Shown here: piece by piece, positions 55,575 through 64,000 of the stretch | Numbering within the stretch: the stretch's first letter is position 1 | Layout: every line of letters begins with the position of its first letter | NCBI GenBank assembly: GCA_043807765.1 | Contig: JAZDFQ010000098.1 | Span: 46,399-110,398, forward strand | Reading direction: 5' to 3' | Source of the DNA: Stygiobacter sp043807765 | GTDB lineage: Bacteria > Bacteroidota > Ignavibacteria > Ignavibacteriales > Melioribacteraceae | Length of the DNA: 64,000 bases | Made by a program: the position numbers and the translations under genes | Notes under the pieces: generated by a model | Told to the model about the DNA's origin: nothing | Databases searched by the model: none | Seen by the model: only the letters and a program-made list of their open reading frames with translations

Positions 55575-56801
55575 CTAGAAAAAGTAATAGAAAGCAAGCA
55601 AGAGTCTTAGATTGGAAACAGTTTTAGTGTTATCAATTTTTCCCTTATTGAGACTATTTGGAGTTCCATAAGCAGCAGATGTATATTCTAACTCGGCAGA
55701 AATTCTTGTCTTTTCAGAATTGAATTGAATGCGCGGAGATATTCTGAAAATATTTTCAATATCCGTTGCTCTTCCAAAGTATAAACCGCCTATATTATCA
55801 GAAGCACCCAAAGCTTTTGAGTACCCGAAGAAAATAGCATATTCTGTTTCTTTTCCGGTTGAAATCTCTCCCCAAGCAGAAAAGTTTGATAGTACAGCGT
55901 AGCTTTCTACACCAGTTATTGCATCGGCAGACTTAACAGCATAACCACCAATTTGCATAAGGTCGGGAATGTTTTGTCCGTAAACACCTTCTGCTTTAAC
56001 AGTAATGGGATCCAAATTTAGCTTGAAAAAACCGAGAGCAGATAAACCGGAAACCGTTGCATCCGTTTTGTAATTCTTTGTGGTTTGAAGACGAGGAGTT
56101 AATGTTTTGTAGTCTAAACCGAATCCAGCCAGATTTCCGTTTTTAGAATATTGTACCTGAGCGTGAAGATTTGGAATAACGGAATTTCTTAGATAGATAG
56201 AACTGAATCCTGTAGGTCCGTTACTTTGAAAATCCCGCTGTGTAGCCGCGGCGAGAATAAATTTAACGCCGCTTGCAGAGTATGTAAATCGGATCTGCGG
56301 ATTTCTTGAGAATGGTTGAAAAGGAACACCTGTGTTGAAAGAAACAACTCCGGGGAACATTTCGGTTATAAACATTGGATGCCAAGTTTGTCCCACAAGT
56401 AAAGAAGCATTTTCCCAATCCAATTTTACAAATGCGTGACGAAGCCTAAATCCGTTTACATCTCCGTCAGCAGTTCCAAAAAACTCACCTTCAAGTTGAC
56501 CGGAAGTTTTAGCGCCGAATGCATCCGGTGCTGTAATCTTTCCGGTTAAACGGGTTTGAATAGAGAGAATATTGAAGTTCGACTTTGCATTTATGTCGTC
56601 ATTATTTTTATCTAAAAGTTCATTGGTTGGATATAAAAGGAAGTGTCCTTCACGTATAGCAACAGTTTGCCGGGTATCGTACATAATATCGGTCTTAACA
56701 AATCCGGAAAATGAAATTCCGAAACTTGGTTTTTCTTGCTGTGCTTTTATGGAAACTGTAAAAAGTATTAAAGCACAGGTTATTAAAAACATTTTTTTCA
56801 T
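55575..56801 (-). CDS. outer-membrane porin-like protein
   Basis: 408 residues with a signal peptide (1-20, ending IKAQ) and amphipathic beta-strands to the C-terminal aromatic residues (LLLAFYYFF, an outer-membrane end signature). The first part (GFVKTDIMYDTRQTVAIREG) resembles DcaP-type porins. Sits 37 bases downstream of actP on the same strand, so probably admits organic acids for the symporter (inference). Confidence 0.75.
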   Translation of the reverse strand: MKKMFLITCALILFTVSIKAQQEKPSFGISFSGFVKTDIMYDTRQTVAIREGHFLLYPTNELLDKNNDDINAKSNFNILSIQTRLTGKITAPDAFGAKTSGQLEGEFFGTADGDVNGFRLRHAFVKLDWENASLLVGQTWHPMFITEMFPGVVSFNTGVPFQPFSRNPQIRFTYSASGVKFILAAATQRDFQSNGPTGFSSIYLRNSVIPNLHAQVQYSKNGNLAGFGLDYKTLTPRLQTTKNYKTDATVSGLSALGFFKLNLDPITVKAEGVYGQNIPDLMQIGGYAVKSADAITGVESYAVLSNFSAWGEISTGKETEYAIFFGYSKALGASDNIGGLYFGRATDIENIFRISPRIQFNSEKTRISAELEYTSAAYGTPNSLNKGKIDNTKTVSNLRLLLAFYYFF

Positions 56802-56838
56802 TTATACCTCAGTAGTATTTGTAGTGACATAAAAAATA

Positions 56839-58386
56839 TTATTCTGCACCGATACCCAAATAGGTTCTAAGTTTTTCATCTTCAAACTTATTCTGGGCAT
56901 CCGGTTCCGGTTTTAATATCGAAACAATTATTCCAGCTAGGAAAGAAGCGGTCATAGAGACTAATGCCGGATTTTTCAAAGGAAAGATGGCTTCATCGTT
57001 CTTAAAAATATCTACCCAAACAGTTGGGCTAAGAATAATTAAAACAATAGCAAAACTTGCACCGGTAATAATACTAGCTACTGCTCCTCTGGTTGTAAAT
57101 TTCTTCCATAGAATTGATAATAGAAGAGAAGGGAAGTTTGCGCTTGCCGCGATTGCGAAAGCTAATCCAACCATAAACGCTACATTTTGACCTTTAAAAA
57201 CCAAGCCCAAGATCATCGCCAGAATTCCAATAGCCAGTGTAGCCATTTTTGCAACTTTTACTTCACCCTTTTCATCAGCCTTACCCTTTTTAATAACATT
57301 AACATAAAGATCGTGAGATAATGTTGACGCACCGGAAAGAGTTAATCCGGCAACAACAGCAAGAATTGTTGCAAAAGCAACAGCGGCAATAAATCCAACA
57401 AAGAATTTACCGCCTACGGATTCGGCAAGAAGAAGTGCCGCCATGTTTCCGCCTTTATCAAAGCCGCTGATAACATCTTGACCAACTAGAGTCATTGCAC
57501 CAAATCCGATTACAAAAGTTAAAATGTAGAAATAGCCAATAAATCCGGTTGCAATGAATACAGATTTTCTAGCTTGTTTAGCATCGGGCACTGTAAAGAA
57601 GCGCATTAAAATATGGGGCAAACCGGCAGTTCCAAGAATAAGAGCAAGACCAAGTGAAATTGCGTCCCATGGATTTTTAACAAAGCCGCCAGGAGAAAGA
57701 ACGTTGTCTGTATATTTTACGGCAGCTTGTTCAATTAGTTTTATTGGATTCATATCGAAATAAGATAAAGTCATGATAACCAGGAGTGTAGCACCGCCAA
57801 GCAGCAGGCAAGCTTTAATTATTTGCACCCAGGTTGTTGCAAGCATTCCACCAAATAAAACATATGAAACCATTACTACACCAACTATTAAGATCGCAAA
57901 TTCATACGGGAGACCAAACAAAGTTGTAATAAGAGAACCGGCACCAACCATTTGGGCAATTAAATAAAAAACGATAGTCATTAAAGAGCCAAACGATGAA
58001 GCAATTCTGACGGGTCTTTGTTTTAAGCGAAAAGCAACAACATCAGCGAAAGTAAACTTTCCTAAATTTCTAAGGGGCTCAGCAATTAAAAACATAACTA
58101 AAGGCCATCCTACAAGAAACCCGATAGAGTAAATAAGTCCGTCATAACCTTTTAGAGAAACCATCCCGGCAATTCCTAAAAATGAAGCAGCGCTCATATA
58201 ATCACCGGCAAGCGCTAATCCATTCTGAAAGCCCGAGATACTGCGGTCGGCGGCATAAAACTCGGAAGTAGTTTTTGTTTTTTTAGCTGCCCAATAAGTA
58301 ATGAATAGAGTTATTGCCACAAACATAAAAAAGATAATTATTGAAGCAATATTGACTTGTCCAAGAGTCGATTGAAAATTTTCCAA
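56839..58386 (-). CDS. actP: cation/acetate symporter
   Basis: 515 residues of the sodium:solute symporter family with about 13 helices. Motifs: ISGFQNGLALAGDYMSAASFLGIAGM, GGMLATTWVQIIKACLLLGGA, GTAGLPHILMRFFTVPDAKQARKSV and AVVAGLTLSGASTLSHDLY. Imports acetate (and glycolate-like acids) with Na+. Part of a leftward unit DUF485-actP-porin, as in proteobacterial yjcH-actP. Confidence 0.92.
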   Translation of the reverse strand: MENFQSTLGQVNIASIIIFFMFVAITLFITYWAAKKTKTTSEFYAADRSISGFQNGLALAGDYMSAASFLGIAGMVSLKGYDGLIYSIGFLVGWPLVMFLIAEPLRNLGKFTFADVVAFRLKQRPVRIASSFGSLMTIVFYLIAQMVGAGSLITTLFGLPYEFAILIVGVVMVSYVLFGGMLATTWVQIIKACLLLGGATLLVIMTLSYFDMNPIKLIEQAAVKYTDNVLSPGGFVKNPWDAISLGLALILGTAGLPHILMRFFTVPDAKQARKSVFIATGFIGYFYILTFVIGFGAMTLVGQDVISGFDKGGNMAALLLAESVGGKFFVGFIAAVAFATILAVVAGLTLSGASTLSHDLYVNVIKKGKADEKGEVKVAKMATLAIGILAMILGLVFKGQNVAFMVGLAFAIAASANFPSLLLSILWKKFTTRGAVASIITGASFAIVLIILSPTVWVDIFKNDEAIFPLKNPALVSMTASFLAGIIVSILKPEPDAQNKFEDEKLRTYLGIGAE

Positions 58387-58423
58387 ATTAGAATCTCCTT
58401 TGAATAATAAAATTTGTCTTCAA

Positions 58424-58738
58424 TTATTTCTGTAAAACTTGATTGCGCAATTCTCTCACACTTTTATCGTAAGATTTATTTGCCCAATTTGTGTAAATAC
58501 CGGTCAGTGCCCATGCAAACAAAATAATACCAATACCAATCGGTATTCCTATTGTAACGTGTTCGCCAATCTTCAAGGCAAGAAGTTCCTTATTGAAGGC
58601 AATAACCAGAATGAAGCCAAAATAAACAACAAGTATAATCGCGGTGAGAGTCAGAGAGAATTTCAACCGTTTGCTTACTAATTCTTTGAATTTAGCTGAG
58701 TTAACAATTGTTTTAACCCGTTCTTCGTCAATACTCAT
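58424..58738 (-). CDS. DUF485 (YjcH-like) membrane protein
   Basis: 104 residues with two helices (about 29-50, LTLTAIILVVYFGFILVIAFN; 62-83, GIPIGIGIILFAWALTGIYTNW). The pattern EFKELVSKRLKFSLTLTAIIL is the DUF485 motif. It regularly precedes actP and is thought to assist the symporter. Confidence 0.88.
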   Translation of the reverse strand: MSIDEERVKTIVNSAKFKELVSKRLKFSLTLTAIILVVYFGFILVIAFNKELLALKIGEHVTIGIPIGIGIILFAWALTGIYTNWANKSYDKSVRELRNQVLQK

Positions 58739-58793
58739 TTAGTACTCCTCTTTTTAGCTGAAGAAATTAATATTACTTTTTTCCCCGAAACGT

Positions 58794-58815
58794 ATAAGGA
58801 CACCGTTGTCCTTAT
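58794..58815. promoter_or_regulatory. inverted repeat upstream of the acetate operon
   Basis: ATAAGGACA-CCGT-TGTCCTTAT: perfect 9-bp arms and a 4-base spacer, 56 bases before the DUF485 start. There is no U-run for a terminator in the leftward direction. Position and symmetry fit an operator for the acetate genes. Confidence 0.5.
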
Positions 58816-58908
58816 TTATGCAACTGAAAATATGACTTAGGAATCCAATAAAAAAGAGAATACTTATTAAAATACTCGAGGCTATGTCACCTATAAAGAT
58901 TACCAAAG

Positions 58909-61803
58909 TTAAGCAGTAATGCTGCCTTTGAAATCAATCCTCACTTTGCTCTGTAGTTCTTCAATTATTTGAAGGGACTTCTTATAAATCACCAAGTCTA
59001 ATTCGGAAAATTCGAGCGGGTTAAGTTGGTTATCAACTTTGTGATTTCCGGAAAGTAAAAATGATTGGTGTTCAAGCCGTTTCTGCATTAAAAAATTATA
59101 AGCTTGCAAAACATTTTTGTATGTGGATTTATTAAACACTCCTTTTGAATAGAGTTGTTCTAAGCGTTCGATTGTGTTGGTCTCTGAAACCTTTTTCTTT
59201 AGACTGTAAAGCCGCATACAATCAATAATAGGCAATAGAACCATTTTTACATCGAACGGAGATTTCAATTTTACAGCGCTTTCGGGCATTTGGGATTGAG
59301 AGATACCCTCTGAAAGGAAAACAAAAAATGAATTATATCCGGTAGTAATGTCTGAAACGTGTTCGTGCAATTGCTTGCTGAATTTTTTATCGCCATAAAC
59401 AGAGCGAAAATCGAAAAATATCTTTAGGTCAAGTAAGTCTTGCGGATTTGCAGTAGTTACCCAGTTTGTAAAGTAAGTTTTCCATGCAGATATTGGACGG
59501 CACCACTTAGGATTGCTAGCCATTACTTCACCCTTGCAGTAACTATACCCGATGTGATCTAAATCCGCAGAAACTATTTCTCCAAGTTTTTGAAAGTACT
59601 TATTAACAACAGCTTCTTGTTCCTCTTCAACATCTTCATAAATTATAGCGGTATCTTGATCAGTGGCTAGAGTCTGTTCACACCTACCGAAACTGCCCAG
59701 TACAATAAAAGAAAAATTAACCGGAGGTACACCAAGTTTATTAATTGCTTTTTCTATAACGGTCTTAAATATTGTATCGGATATTGTGGTAATGAGTTTG
59801 GTTACATCGGAAATATTTGTTTGGCGGTCTATTAATCCTTTTACAAGTACCATAAGCTGAGAGTGATAAGAAAATAATTCTGAAACAGAAGCAGCGCTTT
59901 GAATTTTTTTTATGAAAAAGAGATAAGATGAATGAAAGTGTTTTTGCAAATCTTTTGAATAAACCACACCGCTTACTTTGCCGGACGGGTTCTTGAATAA
60001 CAGATGCTGAAGATTGTTTTCATATAACATTGATACCGCGTCGAAGATAGTTGCTTTAGCAGAAAGTAAAATTAACGGAGAACTCATAAACTCATATACG
60101 GGCTTCTCAAGATTATCTTTGTCAATAAGCACACGCTTCCTTAAATCACTTTCACTCAAAAAACCAATTTGCACTTCCTCAGAGTTCTCTACAAGCAAAC
60201 AATCGCTCTTTTCATTGTTCATTGTGTTAATTGCATCTAGAACAGAGGAACTAATGCTGCAAGCCGGGATTGGTTTGATAAAAGATTTGATTGATTTGTT
60301 CAGAAACAAGAAAGCAGTCTGCAATTCAAAAATTAAATTTTCTCTAAGCTTGTTTATTTGGTCTTGTTGAGAAACATCTTCAATTATTCCTTCAAGATAC
60401 TGCTGGCCATCATTGCTGTCGGTAACTAATACGGCAGAAATGGAAACAACTGATTTTGAACCGGCTTGGTTAATTGCAACAACTCTATTCTGAACAGCAT
60501 TGTTTCTTAACAGTTCGTCCCTAAATGAATTATAATCATTTATCTCTTCAAAGCATTCAGCTAGGTATGTTTGCCGCAGTGTCTCGATGTCTTTAATATT
60601 CAAAATTCTTAGCGCGGATGAATTTGCCTCTGTTAATCTGATTTCTTTTTTAACACTTGCCCGAAATACACCAATAGAAAGCTGGTTGGTTAACGACAAA
60701 TACTTTTCCTTGCTCTTGTTTAATTCGGCTTCAACTTTTTTGTTAAAACTAACATCTTTAACGCTAAGAACAACTCCAGTACTATTTAACAATGTAATGG
60801 GAGAAGCGCTAACAAGCACTGTAATCAATTCACCATTTACTTTTTTTACACGGGTCTCAACTTGGTCTAATTTATTACCCGCTACATCTAAGAATTGCAG
60901 TGTTGTTATATCAATTGATTTAAGTGCGGGGTTTTCAAAGAACAACTCCGATAAAACTAATGACGGTGATTCATCTACATAGCCCAGCATACTATAAAGG
61001 GTTTTGTTGTAATATATTTGCCCCGCATCTAGAATCATTATCAAGCCTTCGGTTGAAGCCTCTGCCAGCGCACGGTATTTTTCTCTTGATTCATGTAGTT
61101 CTTCTTCGGCGCGTCTTTTGCTTTTTTCCGAGGTCAAGTTTTGATAAGCAATGAAAAACAAAAGAACTGAGATGGCTAGAGTAATTCCGATAGATACGTT
61201 GATTATTTTCTTTTCAAGCAGAGATATTTCTCCGCGAACATCTTCAATATAAATACCGGTGCCGATAATCCACCGCCAGGGTAAGAAGGATTTTACGTAA
61301 GAGAGTTTGGGAACAATTTTAGACGAATCGTCTTTCCACTGCCACATATAGTTAACAAATCCCTCGCCTTCGGTTTTTGCTGCCGATGCCATTTCAACAA
61401 AAAGTTTTTTACCGTGAGAATCTTCGAAATCGCTCAAGTCTTTTTTGTTTAATTCTGCACGGTAAGGATGCATAATCATTATAGGGGAGTAATCTGTAAT
61501 CCAGAAATAATCTTTTCCCTCTTCGCCATATCTTAAACTCTGAATCTGAGAAGCAGCCATTTCCTGAGCTTTTTCTTTCGTTATGCTTCCTTCTTTTTCA
61601 GCCTTGTGCCATTTATCTAAAATACTCCATGCGGAATTAGTGAGCTCTTTTATCATCTCACGCTTTCTATCCATTATGGTGTTTTCAAATTGTGGTATGA
61701 AAAGAGCAAAGAAGACGCTTATAAACAAGGCGATAGTTAAAAGCGTTGGCAGTAGAATTCTTAATATGAAATTTCTTTTGCTCGTCTTATAAACTTGTTC
61801 CAT
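58909..61803 (-). CDS. Cache-PAS-PAS-CBS-DUF294 signalling protein
   Basis: 964 residues from the ATG at 61803, preferred because GGAG lies six bases upstream; an earlier ATG at 61815 adds four residues. Order: TM (about 12-35); single Cache domain (about 36-195: YFWITDYSPIMIMHPYRAEL, FLPWRWIIGTGIYIEDV); TM (about 206-226); two PAS domains (about 243-490); two CBS motifs (about 505-630); DUF294 nucleotidyltransferase-like domain (about 665-800) with GSFGRCEQTLATDQDT; DUF294 C-terminal helices. There is no histidine kinase or cyclase domain. Soluble CBS-DUF294 proteins accompany actP in other bacteria, so this membrane version is probably the acetate or organic-acid sensor. Confidence 0.85.
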   Translation of the reverse strand: MEQVYKTSKRNFILRILLPTLLTIALFISVFFALFIPQFENTIMDRKREMIKELTNSAWSILDKWHKAEKEGSITKEKAQEMAASQIQSLRYGEEGKDYFWITDYSPIMIMHPYRAELNKKDLSDFEDSHGKKLFVEMASAAKTEGEGFVNYMWQWKDDSSKIVPKLSYVKSFLPWRWIIGTGIYIEDVRGEISLLEKKIINVSIGITLAISVLLFFIAYQNLTSEKSKRRAEEELHESREKYRALAEASTEGLIMILDAGQIYYNKTLYSMLGYVDESPSLVLSELFFENPALKSIDITTLQFLDVAGNKLDQVETRVKKVNGELITVLVSASPITLLNSTGVVLSVKDVSFNKKVEAELNKSKEKYLSLTNQLSIGVFRASVKKEIRLTEANSSALRILNIKDIETLRQTYLAECFEEINDYNSFRDELLRNNAVQNRVVAINQAGSKSVVSISAVLVTDSNDGQQYLEGIIEDVSQQDQINKLRENLIFELQTAFLFLNKSIKSFIKPIPACSISSSVLDAINTMNNEKSDCLLVENSEEVQIGFLSESDLRKRVLIDKDNLEKPVYEFMSSPLILLSAKATIFDAVSMLYENNLQHLLFKNPSGKVSGVVYSKDLQKHFHSSYLFFIKKIQSAASVSELFSYHSQLMVLVKGLIDRQTNISDVTKLITTISDTIFKTVIEKAINKLGVPPVNFSFIVLGSFGRCEQTLATDQDTAIIYEDVEEEQEAVVNKYFQKLGEIVSADLDHIGYSYCKGEVMASNPKWCRPISAWKTYFTNWVTTANPQDLLDLKIFFDFRSVYGDKKFSKQLHEHVSDITTGYNSFFVFLSEGISQSQMPESAVKLKSPFDVKMVLLPIIDCMRLYSLKKKVSETNTIERLEQLYSKGVFNKSTYKNVLQAYNFLMQKRLEHQSFLLSGNHKVDNQLNPLEFSELDLVIYKKSLQIIEELQSKVRIDFKGSITA

Positions 61804-61829
61804 GCTTGGCTCCATACTTGAAGAAATTT

Positions 61830-62597
61830 CTAAACTTGAACTTTCGTTTTAGTTAATGGAATAATATTGAGTTGCATTTGAGTAGAATCAAAAATAAGCA
61901 CACCATTTTTTCTGCTTGTTTTTGCTACGCTTGGTACAACAATCCATTGCTCATCGAGTTTAATGTTGCGAGTTCCAAATCCTAGGCTGATGATTCTTTC
62001 ATTGCTTCCCAGTAAGCATCCTTCCGGATGACCGTGACCGGAAAAACTTAACGCACATTTCTTTATCTCAACGTTTGCAAAATGATTCTTCAGATGAAAT
62101 CCTTCCGAAGGAAAGTGAATGCTTGAACCCGTATAATCGGGATGGCAGAAGTGTGAAATAAATATTGAAAACTCATCTAGAACAACAACGTCGGTTTCGT
62201 TTAAGCTGTTTAAGAAGAAGTTTGATTCTTCGCTAAGAGTACATGGTACTTCGTTATCCTCATAAAGCCAAATCTTGTTTTTGGAAAGACGTGCGCGGGT
62301 TTCGTATTCCAGCGAATACCAATCATCTGTATATTCAAAGCCGGCTTTATTTGCGGGTATCTTTTTAATGGCATACAAATCATGATTGCCAATTACAGTT
62401 TGATTGCAATTATTTATAACAGACTTTACACATGCGTCGGCATCCCGGTAAGTAATGTTTCTGTAGAAAGGTATAGCAAAACCAACTATATCACCAAGAC
62501 AAACAATCTTATCGCAATTATTATCATGAAGCAATTCTATAGCATACTCTAAGCTGGATACGTCTTCATGTACGTCTGCTACAAAACCAACTTTCAT
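61830..62597 (-). CDS. calcineurin-like metallophosphoesterase
   Basis: 255 residues with the five metal-site blocks: ADVHED, GDIVGF, GNHD, FISHFCH and SGHGHPEG. Closest in layout to small YfcE/MJ0936-type phosphodiesterases. Ends 26 bases before the sensor gene and probably shares its transcript; a second-messenger or cyclic-nucleotide role is possible but unproven. Confidence 0.85.
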   Translation of the reverse strand: MKVGFVADVHEDVSSLEYAIELLHDNNCDKIVCLGDIVGFAIPFYRNITYRDADACVKSVINNCNQTVIGNHDLYAIKKIPANKAGFEYTDDWYSLEYETRARLSKNKIWLYEDNEVPCTLSEESNFFLNSLNETDVVVLDEFSIFISHFCHPDYTGSSIHFPSEGFHLKNHFANVEIKKCALSFSGHGHPEGCLLGSNERIISLGFGTRNIKLDEQWIVVPSVAKTSRKNGVLIFDSTQMQLNIIPLTKTKVQV

Positions 62598-62789
62598 ATT
62601 AGGCTGTTGTAATGGTTTGTTAAATTGATTTTACATTGCAAACTATCCTTAGAATCGGAGAAAGACAAGTAGGAGTTTTGTTAGCAATGGATATTTGAAG
62701 TTCTGGCTAAAATATGTTTAAATTAGAAGTAGCACAATGAGTAAAAAAGTATAAAGAACTAAAACACATTGTATTTATAAGAGGGGCTT

Positions 62790-63884
62790 ATGATACCTCC
62801 AGAGTATGTGGACAGAGAACACACTTATCTAAAACATCAAATTCTAAAAGAATATCTTGTTTCATGGAGTCACAAATTCTATTCAACTTCAAAGTACGGA
62901 AAGAAAGTGAAGTTGTTTTATGTTGACTGTTTTGCTGGACCGTGGAATACAGGAAATGATAACTATAATGACACTTCTATATTTTTATCATTAACTGTAT
63001 TAAACCAAGCTTTGGACGTTTGGACGAAAGATAGAATAGAAATAGAAGCCACCGCTATTTATATTGAAAAAGATGTAAACTCATTTAAGGAATTGACAAA
63101 ATTAATCGAACGAGAAGGTAAAAATGTTAAAACACATGCATTCAACGGAGAGTTTGGTGATTTTATCGAAACTATAAAAAAATTAATTCAAGACCATCCG
63201 ACATTACTTTTTGTTGATCCCAAGGGCTGGAAGGGTGCTAGCATGAAATATATAGCTCCACTAACTAGTTCAAGATTTAGAGATGTTATAGTTAATGTTA
63301 TGTTTGATCATATCAATAGATTTAAGGATGCTGAATTAAAATTTATAAGAAAGCAGATGGAGGAATTCTTTGAAGAAAATTTAACTTAGGATTTGAACGA
63401 AGAAGAATTAATGAATATTTATAGAAAAAATTTAAAACAGAAATGCAACCTTAAGTACTCAGCAGATTTAATAATTCCATATCCCACCAAAAATAGAACG
63501 AAATATAGATTGGTAATAGGAGGGAATCATTTTGAAGTAATAAGGCTTTTTCGTGCAATCGAGCAAAAAATTACGGGTGATCTAGCTTCCGCGATAAAAG
63601 CAGAAACAAAGGATAGGATTTATTTTGATAAAACTGGTCAATTTAAAATGGAGCTTGGAGAAGGGCGGGATGAAACACCCTATAATGAATTTCGATATTT
63701 TGGAAAATGCAATGCATCTACTCTTATAAAACGAAAATTAGAGAAAGTTAAAACGATACAAGTACAAAATTTATGGCCTGAAGTTTTGGAAAATTATCAT
63801 ATAACGTATAGAGATTTTTGCGAAATTTTAAAAGAGTTAGTAGGTTCTAAGTATATTACAGAGACATCTGAAAAATTCTTTTAG
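62790..63884 (+). pseudogene. three-Cys-motif partner (TcmP) family gene split by an in-frame TAG
   Basis: Two ORFs (62790-63389 and 63393-63884) lie in the same frame, separated by TAG at 63387-63389 and one GAT codon. Together they make the 364-residue length expected of TcmP. Family signs: YLKHQILKEYLVSWSHKF, LFYVDCFAGPWNTG (methyltransferase-like FAGP loop), LLFVDPKGWKG. The second half (NIYRKNLKQKCNLKYSADLI) continues the fold. TcmP usually partners a Gp37/Gp68-like (DUF5131) protein, none of which is in the remaining 116 bases. AT-rich codon use suggests transfer. Confidence 0.7.
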
Positions 63885-63978
63885 TTAAATACAATTTTAC
63901 GTATCAATGTTTTTTTTTGATGAATAATTCTTTTTATGGATACAAATAGTTCTTTGAAATAGTGTTGTCTGCTTCAGT

Positions 63979-63995
63979 GAGTCTTTAGTAGACTC
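63979..63995. repeat. small inverted repeat near the window end
   Basis: GAGTCT (63979-63984) and AGACTC (63990-63995) with a 5-base loop after the TcmP region. May be a weak terminator or part of a downstream leader; the window ends here. Confidence 0.3.
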
Positions 63996-64000
63996 CTATG

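Noticed and set aside
29004..63389. TAG reassigned to an amino acid genome-wide
   Set aside because: TAG is a natural end for many intact genes here, with no homology beyond the stop.

Overview
The window is an AT-rich bacterial chromosome segment. It most likely comes from the Ignavibacteria/Melioribacter side of the Bacteroidota-Chlorobiota group. The evidence is two proteins with C-terminal type IX secretion sorting domains (YPNPFN ... LGQ/LGKEV ... SGVY), many Sec-exported proteins and lipoproteins, an exbB-exbD-exbD-tonB-PstS-TPR operon, an oxaloacetate-decarboxylase-type sodium pump, outer-membrane and glycan-degrading enzymes, and frequent ATGA stop/start overlaps. I see no rRNA, tRNA or CRISPR array. 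Taxonomy is inference from protein style only.

Layout. 1-9.5 kb: a secreted VIT/vWA protein with a T9SS tail, a PEGA lipoprotein, a DUF362/DUF6599-like pair, a PfkB sugar kinase that has no standard start codon, and small genes (DUF6157, GNAT, GH43, pentapeptide repeat, DUF1801, DUF3795). 9.5-12.1 kb: an accessory islet with an FRG-domain protein, an HExxH zinc peptidase-like protein, and a DUF559 endonuclease-like gene bracketed by 35-bp direct repeats and palindromes. 12.1-18.1 kb: a DMT exporter, a heptanucleotide repeat array, a YncE/phosphoesterase fusion, a half-size TauE and an M1 peptidase. 18.3-27.4 kb: a histidine kinase and sigma-54 activator followed by the TonB energising operon and a pyrophosphatase. 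27.3-32.7 kb: sodium-pump decarboxylase gamma and beta subunits (beta interrupted by an in-frame TAG), an amino-acid permease and a Kup potassium transporter. Two very short membrane-protein genes sit upstream of the transport genes. 32.8-39.6 kb: GH92, GH125 and GH20 enzymes, which together suit mannose/GlcNAc-rich N-glycans, with a UPF0175/DUF3368 toxin-antitoxin pair lodged among them and a MITE-like hairpin element.

39.6-49 kb: small membrane/DinB-like proteins, a sigma factor and zinc-finger/FecR anti-sigma pair, two exported paralogues, a T9SS protein, two tandem duplicate lipoproteins and a ferredoxin. 49-55.4 kb: a second M1 peptidase, a membrane protein and a tricorn-like S41 protease. 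55.5-62.6 kb: an acetate-uptake locus (porin, ActP, DUF485) with a large Cache-PAS-CBS-DUF294 protein likely to be its sensor, and a metallophosphoesterase. 62.8-63.9 kb: a TcmP-family gene broken by an in-frame TAG.

The most notable signals are the DUF559 repeat-flanked unit, three conserved genes each spoiled by a single codon (an ATG-less PfkB, TAG in OadB, TAG in TcmP), the Cache-PAS-CBS-DUF294 architecture beside acetate uptake, and the short membrane-protein genes.
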